From Chloroflexota bacterium (lineage in GTDB: Bacteria; Chloroflexota; Dehalococcoidia; Lucifugimonadales; Australimonadaceae), in assembly GCA_026713505.1 (NCBI GenBank), contig JAPOOH010000137.1:1-10522 (forward strand): a stretch of 10,522 bases of DNA, written 5' to 3'. Positions 5,747-10,522 of this stretch are shown piece by piece. The notes under the pieces were generated by a model. The model made no database searches and was not told the DNA's origin. It saw nothing but the letters and a program-made list of their open reading frames with translations. Position 1 is the first letter of the stretch. The number at the start of each line of letters is the position of its first letter. The translations under genes were made by a program, and so were the position numbers.

Positions 5747-7105
5747 ATGGTCACGACGAACACCACGAACTACGGACTGATCCGCACCGTGCAGGTGCGC
5801 AACGAGAACATCCCGGGCGTGCTGGGCGCGCTTGCGTCAGCCATCGGCAGCGCTGGTGCGAACATCGGCAACATCAAGACCGTGCACCTCAGCCAGAGCT
5901 ATGTGCTCCGTGACATCGACGTGCACGTGGAGGATGAGACGCATCTTCTCGAAGTGCTGCGCGTGGTGGGACAGGTGAAGGGCGTGCGCGTCACGGAGAC
6001 GCGCGACGAGGTGATGGACCTGCACCAGGGCGGCAAGATCGCGATCGTGAGCCGCCAGCCGGTCGCGGACATCGCGATGCTGAGGAAGGTGTATACGCCC
6101 GGCGTGGCCGAGATATGCCGGGCGATTCATGCGCAACCGAGCCTGGCGCGGCGGTTCACTTCCATAGGCAGCACGGTCGCGATCGTGACCGACGGCACGG
6201 CCGTGCTTGGCCTCGGGCGCATCGGGCTTGCCCCCGCGATGCCGGTAATGGAGGGCAAGGCCGCTTTGCTCCAGCAGTTCGCGGGCGTGAACGGTGCGCC
6301 GCTCCTCGTGCAGTCATCGACTGCAGAGGAGTTCGTGGAGGCCGTCGTGCGTGTCGCACCGACGTACAGTGGCATCCACGTGGAGGATGTGGCTGCTCCC
6401 GCCTGCTTCGATATCGTTGCGCAGCTGCGAGAGCGGCTCAGTATCCCCGTGATGCAGGACGACCAGGACGGCACGGCCGCGGTCGTGCTCGGGGCGCTGA
6501 TGAGCGCAATGCGGACGACGGGCAGGCGCCTTTCCGACGTGACCATAGGACAGGTGGGCCTCGGCGCGGCGGGGCAGGCCGTGGCGTCGCTCCTGATGCA
6601 CGCCACGGGCAGGCCGGTGCTGGGCGCGGACGTGAACGAGGACTGCATCGCCCGCCACGAGCAGCATGGCGGGCGGGTCGCATCGCTGGAGGAGATCATG
6701 GGGACGGCGGACGTGGTGATATCGACGACTGGCGTGCCGGGACTCATCGCGCCGGAGCGCGTGCGGAGCGGGCAGATCGTGTTCGCGCTCTCCAACCCGG
6801 ACCCGGAGATACGCCCATCGCAGGCCATTGAGGCGGGCGCTTCGCTTGCCGCCGACGGGACGACGGTGAATAACCTGCTGGGCTACCCCGGCATCTGGCG
6901 CGGAGCGCTCAGCACGCAGGCCAGCGAGATCAATCGTTCGATGCTCATCGCGGCGAGCGAGGCGCTGATGGAGGCGACACCCCACGGCGACCTCAGTCCC
7001 ACTCCGCTCGACCCGGAAGTGCACCGGATGGTGGCGTACGCCGTCGGCAAGGCGGCGGTCGAGAGCGGCGTCGGTGACGCGGATGGGTTGGTGGACCTGG
7101 AGTGA
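5747..7105 (+). CDS. malic enzyme (malate to pyruvate + CO2) with N-terminal ACT domain
   Basis: A 452-residue oxidative-decarboxylating malate dehydrogenase linking the TCA cycle to pyruvate. Residues about 10-86 form an ACT domain (RTVQVRNENIPGVLGALASA and following), a likely allosteric site for a small ligand. The catalytic part holds Tyr116 (YTPGVAE), Lys171 (PVMEGKA), metal ligands Glu213/Asp214 (HVEDVAAP) and Asp238/239. The Rossmann turn is GLGAAG (271-276), and SNPDPEI (349-355) and NNLLGYPGIWRGAL (375-388) are typical. The bacterial signature HDDQHGTA is changed to QDDQDGTA (237-244). The start is ATG 5747, with AGGAGG (5735-5740) six bases ahead. The longer in-frame ORF from 5684 has no such support. 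ACT fusions to malic enzyme are known in bacteria. NAD versus NADP use cannot be decided with confidence. Confidence 0.92.
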   Translation: MVTTNTTNYGLIRTVQVRNENIPGVLGALASAIGSAGANIGNIKTVHLSQSYVLRDIDVHVEDETHLLEVLRVVGQVKGVRVTETRDEVMDLHQGGKIAIVSRQPVADIAMLRKVYTPGVAEICRAIHAQPSLARRFTSIGSTVAIVTDGTAVLGLGRIGLAPAMPVMEGKAALLQQFAGVNGAPLLVQSSTAEEFVEAVVRVAPTYSGIHVEDVAAPACFDIVAQLRERLSIPVMQDDQDGTAAVVLGALMSAMRTTGRRLSDVTIGQVGLGAAGQAVASLLMHATGRPVLGADVNEDCIARHEQHGGRVASLEEIMGTADVVISTTGVPGLIAPERVRSGQIVFALSNPDPEIRPSQAIEAGASLAADGTTVNNLLGYPGIWRGALSTQASEINRSMLIAASEALMEATPHGDLSPTPLDPEVHRMVAYAVGKAAVESGVGDADGLVDLE

Positions 7106-7133
7106 GGGGGAGTGTTCTGCTGACCAGAGTGCC

Positions 7134-7868
7134 CTACGTTGCTTCCAAGTCGGTTTCGTCTGTCAGCACTAGCCCTTCCTTCAAGAAGTCCATGAATCTC
7201 TTGCCGTAGGGAGTTATTCGGACCCGTAAGTCTTCCGCCCCCGCCCCCGTCATCATTCCTCCAATAGAGCTATCAATAGTCAGCTCTAGCCGGTATAGGT
7301 CATTTGCTAACCTAGGAAGGACTTCATGTGGAACTTGGTCTCCGATACGCTTTTGGAGTGTTCCAGCTATTGAACCTCCAACCACATTCGTGTTTGAATC
7401 GGGCTCTTGTGTATAGGCACGTAAGACAAGCAAGTGTGCCCACTGCAATTCGGTAATAGTCTTTAGAAATCTCAGTTTCTCATCGTATGGCTCATCAGGA
7501 CACGTTATGACACCCAATAGGAACAGTCCATACAGTCTCCTGCGTTCCTCGCTGCGCTCCTCAACGACCCTCTCGTAGGTCTTGTCTCGCAGTTCATAGA
7601 AATCCTCAGTCTTCTCTTCGTCCTCTAAGATTGCGGTTACATCAGGCCTAATATGTTCACGTCCAACATGGTCTGCCATATCCATGACGAAGCCTTCCAA
7701 TCGCTGTTGCTGCCTTGAACTACTAATCTTGTTGAGGACGTAGTTCCCGACAGCGGAAAGCAGAAGTACAGCGGGTTCTCCAACAATCGTGCTGGCTAAC
7801 GTACTGGTCAATTTGACGACATCAAGTGCCTTGTCAATATGAGAATCGTCAGGGTGTGATTCATCCAT
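7134..7868 (-). CDS. unrecognised 244-residue protein, AT-rich, probably acquired
   Basis: I do not recognise this protein. Visible parts are an acidic N-terminus, a hydrophobic stretch at about residues 20-46 (LTSTLASTIVGEPAVLLLSAVGNYVL) that is too interrupted to be sure of a membrane helix, and a charged segment (about 80-110) rich in Glu/Arg that may be coiled coil. After this come a helical part YGLFLLGVI...LQWAHLLVL and a C-terminal ITPYGKRFMDFLKE, which resembles the end of winged-helix domains. Its codons are far more A/T-rich at third positions than those of nrdB or the malic enzyme, pointing to horizontal gain. The chosen start is ATG 7868, nine bases after GAGGGG. A TTG at 7877 abuts that site too closely. 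It lies 56 nt behind nrdB on the same strand with no clear terminator between. A defence or phage-related role is possible but unproven. Confidence 0.75.
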   Translation of the reverse strand: MDESHPDDSHIDKALDVVKLTSTLASTIVGEPAVLLLSAVGNYVLNKISSSRQQQRLEGFVMDMADHVGREHIRPDVTAILEDEEKTEDFYELRDKTYERVVEERSEERRRLYGLFLLGVITCPDEPYDEKLRFLKTITELQWAHLLVLRAYTQEPDSNTNVVGGSIAGTLQKRIGDQVPHEVLPRLANDLYRLELTIDSSIGGMMTGAGAEDLRVRITPYGKRFMDFLKEGLVLTDETDLEAT

Positions 7869-7924
7869 TCGAGTCAACCCCTCATCTGGTTATTCTGTTC
7901 GCCATACGTAGTGAGCTACCTAAA

Positions 7925-8923
7925 TCAAAACTCCTCGTTGAAGGCGACTTGGCCGGTGACGGCGACCTGGTAAGCGGAGACGCGGCGTTCGAAGAAGTTG
8001 GAGAGCTCCTGCACGTCCTGCAGCTCCATGAACGTGAGCGGGTTGCGCGTGCCGAAGTAGGTAGGCAGGCCGAGGTTGGTGAGGCGCTGGTCAGCGACGT
8101 ACTCGAGGTACTGGCGCACCTCGGTGACGGTGAGGCCGGCGACGCCGCCCACCAACAGGTCCTCGGCGAACTGCGTCTCGCAGTCGACGGCCTCCTGGAC
8201 CATCTGTGTCACCTGCTCCTCCATGCGCTCGTCGAACAGGTGTGGGTACTCCTCACGCGCCGTACGGACAACCTGAAGCCCGAACTCCATGTGAGCGGAC
8301 TCGTCACGGAAGACCCAGTTGGTGCCGGACGCAAGCCCGTTCAGCAGCCCCTTGGAGCGCATGAAGTAGACGTAGGCGAACGCGGCGTAGAAGAAGAGCC
8401 CTTCGATGCAGGTGGCGAAGCAGATGAGGTTGAGGATGAATTGGCGCTTCTGCTCGTCCGTGTCCAACGTGTCGAGCTCGTGGATGGAGTCGATCCACCG
8501 GAAGCAGAAGTCGGCCTTCTGCTTGATGGAGGGGATGGTCTCGATGGCGCGGAACATCTCGTGCCGCTCGTCGACGTCAGGGATGTAGGTGTCGAGGAGG
8601 GTGAGGTAGAACTGGACGTGGAGCGCCTCCTCGAATAGCTGGCGGGAGAGGTAGAGCCGCGCCTCCGGCGCGTTGATGTGCTTGTAGAGGTTCAGCACGA
8701 GGTTGTTGGCGACGATGGAGTCGCCGGTAGCGAAGAAGGCGACGAGCCGTTGGATGAGGTGCTGCTCCGGCGGGGAGAGCTTGCCGTTCAGGTCCTTGAT
8801 GTCGTCCGACCAGTCAACCTCGTCAACGGTCCACGTATTGCGTATGCCGTTCTTGTACATCTCGTAGAAGTCCGGGTATCGCATGGGGCGGAGGGTGAGG
8901 TTGAGTCCTGGTTCAAGAATCAT
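7925..8923 (-). CDS. nrdB: class Ia ribonucleotide reductase, beta (R2) subunit
   Basis: A 332-residue ferritin-like radical subunit that pairs with NrdA to make deoxyribonucleotides aerobically. The di-iron ligands are all present: Asp68 (FFATGDSIV), Glu99 and His102 (EEALH), Glu174 (CIEGLFFY), and Glu208/His211 (RDESAH). The radical tyrosine is Tyr106, four residues after His102, so this is a Tyr-radical enzyme, not a Phe-containing Mn/Fe type. The C-terminus FNEEF fits the tail that docks onto NrdA. Length is close to, but shorter than, the E. coli protein. The start is ATG 8923, with GGAG (8931-8934) seven bases upstream. It follows nrdA by about 150 nt containing a hairpin. Confidence 0.95.
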   Translation of the reverse strand: MILEPGLNLTLRPMRYPDFYEMYKNGIRNTWTVDEVDWSDDIKDLNGKLSPPEQHLIQRLVAFFATGDSIVANNLVLNLYKHINAPEARLYLSRQLFEEALHVQFYLTLLDTYIPDVDERHEMFRAIETIPSIKQKADFCFRWIDSIHELDTLDTDEQKRQFILNLICFATCIEGLFFYAAFAYVYFMRSKGLLNGLASGTNWVFRDESAHMEFGLQVVRTAREEYPHLFDERMEEQVTQMVQEAVDCETQFAEDLLVGGVAGLTVTEVRQYLEYVADQRLTNLGLPTYFGTRNPLTFMELQDVQELSNFFERRVSAYQVAVTGQVAFNEEF

Positions 8924-9023
8924 GGCGCATCTCCGTGTTCTGTTCGCATATGCCGCATCGTCGTCGCTACCCGCTTCTCACGGGAGCAGCACATCCCCGT
9001 GGGGTGCGGACATGTCGTCGCGA

Positions 9024-9058
9024 ATGAGCCCGCGCTGCTGACCGCAAGGCGGGCTCAT
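9024..9058 (-). other. hairpin between nrdA and nrdB
   Basis: A perfect 10-bp GC-rich stem: + strand ATGAGCCCGC (9024-9033) pairs with GCGGGCTCAT (9049-9058), with a 15-base loop. In transcript direction it begins 15 bases after the nrdA stop and ends about 100 bases before nrdB. No T-run follows it on the - strand. It may be a partial terminator, an attenuator or an RNA-stability element setting the ratio of the two subunits. The rest of the 149-nt gap shows only the nrdB ribosome site. Confidence 0.6.
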
Positions 9059-9072
9059 CCGGGCGTCCCTGC

Positions 9073-10522
9073 CTACTGACAGGCTTCGCAGGTCTCCGGG
9101 TTCTCCAAGGAGCAGGCGATGGCATCCTGGTCCGCGTACTCCTTCTCGGCGACGGCGATAGTGGTCTGGGTGATGCGCGTTGCCGGGCGGGAGCGGAGGT
9201 AGTAGGTGGTCTTCAGGCCGGTCTTCCAAGCATACAGGTACATGGAAGAGAGCTTGCCGATGGTAGGCGCGGCCATGAACAGGTTGAGGGACTGGCTCTG
9301 GTCGATGTAGGGGCCGCGGGCGGCGGCCATGTCGATGAGTGCCTTCTGCGGCAGCTCCCAGGCGGTCTGGTAGAGCCGTTTCAGGTCGTCCGGGATCTCG
9401 GGGACGTGCTGCACGGAGCCGTCGCTGAGCTTGATGCGGTTGCGGATGGCCTCCGTCCAGAGCCCGCGCTCCTTCAGGTCCTCCACGAGGTAGTGGTTGA
9501 TCTGGAGGAACTCGCCGGAGAGCGTCTCGCGCTTGAACAGGTTGGAGACCTGTGGCTCGATGCACTCGTAGGCGCCGCAGATGGACGCGATGGTGGCGGT
9601 GGGCGCGATAGCGATGAGCAGAGAGTTGCGCAGGCCGAAGCGCTGGATGCGCTCCCTCAGCGCCGGCCAGTCCGGCCTGCTGGGCGTGACGCCCCAGAAG
9701 TCGAACTGCAACTCGCCGCTGGCCGCTCGGGTGTCCTTGAACGTTTCGTGCGCACCGCGCTCCTCAGCGAGTGTGCAGGAGGTGTCGAGCGCGCCGAAGT
9801 AGACCTCCTCCTGGATGCGCGCACCGAGGTCGACGGCCTCCTGGCTGTCGAACGGCATGCGCATCTTGAAGAAGACGTCCTGCAGGCCCATGACACCGAG
9901 GCCGACGGGCCGCCACTTGCTGTTGGAGTAGGACGCGGCGTCTGTGGGGTAGTAGTTGATGTCCACAACGCGGTCCAGATAGCGCACGGCAATCTTCACG
10001 GCGCGGTGCAAGCGGTCGTAGTCGAACGTGCGGTCGTCGGTGACGAAGTGGCCGAGGTTGAGCGAGCCGAGGTTGCAGACAGCGGTCTCGTCCTTGTTGG
10101 TGACCTCCAGGATCTCCGTGCAGAGGTTGGAGAGGTGGATGACGTTTCCAGGCAGGAGGGTCTGGTTGGACTTGCGGTTGGCGGTGTCCTTGAAGGTCAT
10201 CCATCCGTTGCCGGTCTGGGCGAGGGTGCGCATCATCCGTGCGTAGAGCTCGCGAGCAGGCAACTGTTTCTCGAACCGGCCCTCGGCCTCAGCCTGGGTG
10301 TAGATGCGCTCGAACTCCTCGCCGTAGGTGTCGACGAGCTCCGGCAATTCCTTCGGGTCGAAGAGCGACCAGACGCCGTCTTCCTCGACGCGCTGCATGA
10401 ACAGGTCCGGCACCCAGTTGGCGAGGTTGAGGTTGTGCGCGCGCCGGGACTCGTCGCCGGTGTTGTTCTTCAGTTCGAGGAAGTCCTCGATGTCGGCGTG
10501 CCAACTCTCCACGTAGACGCAC
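9073..10522 (-). CDS. nrdA: class Ia ribonucleotide reductase, alpha (R1) subunit, 5' part outside the window
   Basis: The C-terminal 482 residues or so of the catalytic subunit that reduces ribonucleoside diphosphates. The frame is open to the window edge, and its first visible residues (CVYVESWHADIEDFL) match the middle of R1, so the GTG at 10512 is not a start. Residue numbers below count from that GTG. Active-site motif NLCTE (129-133) holds the thiyl Cys131 with its Asn and Glu. Cys146 (AVCNLGS) is the second redox Cys of the active site. The radical-transfer pair YY is at 437-438 in TTYYLRSRPAT. The C-terminal shuttle cysteines are in CEACQ (475-479). The N-terminal ATP-cone and first redox cysteine would lie upstream. 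No sign of an intein or frameshift in the visible part. It is first in an operon with nrdB. Confidence 0.96.
   Translation of the reverse strand, partial: CVYVESWHADIEDFLELKNNTGDESRRAHNLNLANWVPDLFMQRVEEDGVWSLFDPKELPELVDTYGEEFERIYTQAEAEGRFEKQLPARELYARMMRTLAQTGNGWMTFKDTANRKSNQTLLPGNVIHLSNLCTEILEVTNKDETAVCNLGSLNLGHFVTDDRTFDYDRLHRAVKIAVRYLDRVVDINYYPTDAASYSNSKWRPVGLGVMGLQDVFFKMRMPFDSQEAVDLGARIQEEVYFGALDTSCTLAEERGAHETFKDTRAASGELQFDFWGVTPSRPDWPALRERIQRFGLRNSLLIAIAPTATIASICGAYECIEPQVSNLFKRETLSGEFLQINHYLVEDLKERGLWTEAIRNRIKLSDGSVQHVPEIPDDLKRLYQTAWELPQKALIDMAAARGPYIDQSQSLNLFMAAPTIGKLSSMYLYAWKTGLKTTYYLRSRPATRITQTTIAVAEKEYADQDAIACSLENPETCEACQ

Noticed and set aside
7106..7133. Possible terminator between the malic enzyme and the AT-rich gene
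   Set aside because: Only a short imperfect TCTG/CAGA pairing is present, without a T-run, so it does not support a call.
7869..7924. Insertion scars or promoter between nrdB and the AT-rich gene
   Set aside because: I looked for repeats matching the other edge (7106-7133) and for paired promoter boxes; only a 4-bp GTAG/CTAC stem was found, so nothing can be claimed.
7826..8638. Long + strand open frame opposite nrdB
   Set aside because: Product is a Glu/Val/Leu/Asp-rich low-complexity shadow; the - strand carries all di-iron ligands of NrdB.
8978..9565. Open - strand frame over the nrdA 3' end and nrdA-nrdB gap
   Set aside because: Out of frame with nrdA, Arg/Pro/His-rich, and overlaps the whole conserved C-terminal region of NrdA.

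Overview
The window is GC-rich, densely coded bacterial chromosome with no tRNA, rRNA, CRISPR array or insertion sequence that I can see. The lineage cannot be read with certainty. The best hint is the solute-binding lipoprotein, which has a Pro/Thr-rich linker with TPTAEAMMEEK-type repeats after its lipobox cysteine. I associate that style with Chloroflexota (SAR202/Dehalococcoidia-like genomes). This is an inference, not a proof.

Left part (1-2088, + strand): the end of a tripartite tricarboxylate transporter (TTT) locus. A TctB-like small membrane subunit runs in from outside the window. It is followed by a TctC-like substrate-binding lipoprotein and a strong stem-loop terminator. A hairpin lies between the two genes, which may let the binding protein be expressed separately.

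Middle part (2089-4791, + strand): a tight five-gene run. It holds two tandem GlcG/HbpS-family (DUF336) proteins, a short-chain dehydrogenase, a HEPN-type protein with an intact R-x4-H motif, and a RidA-superfamily protein. Three of the four junctions overlap (4, 4 and 8 nt) and the other is a 15-nt gap, so co-transcription and translational coupling are likely. An alpha/beta hydrolase (4788-5660, - strand) converges on it, sharing a CTAG that is a stop codon on both strands. Divergent from the hydrolase is an ACT-domain malic enzyme (5747-7105, + strand). A carboxylate-uptake system beside a dehydrogenase, hydrolase, Rid protein and malic enzyme suggests uptake and breakdown of an unidentified carboxylated substrate feeding malate/pyruvate metabolism. 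That is inference from gene content.

Right part (7134-10522, - strand): a class Ia ribonucleotide reductase operon, nrdA (5' end outside the window) then nrdB, separated by about 150 nt with an intercistronic hairpin. Behind nrdB on the same strand is a 244-residue protein that I do not recognise. Its base composition is clearly more AT-rich than everything around it, which suggests recent acquisition.

The most notable points are the foreign-looking orphan behind nrdB, the HEPN gene embedded in a metabolic operon, and several enzymes with changed signature residues: the SDR lacks the usual Ser, the Rid protein lacks the usual Arg, and the malic enzyme has QDDQDGT in place of HDDQHGT. I see no clearly new multi-gene system.
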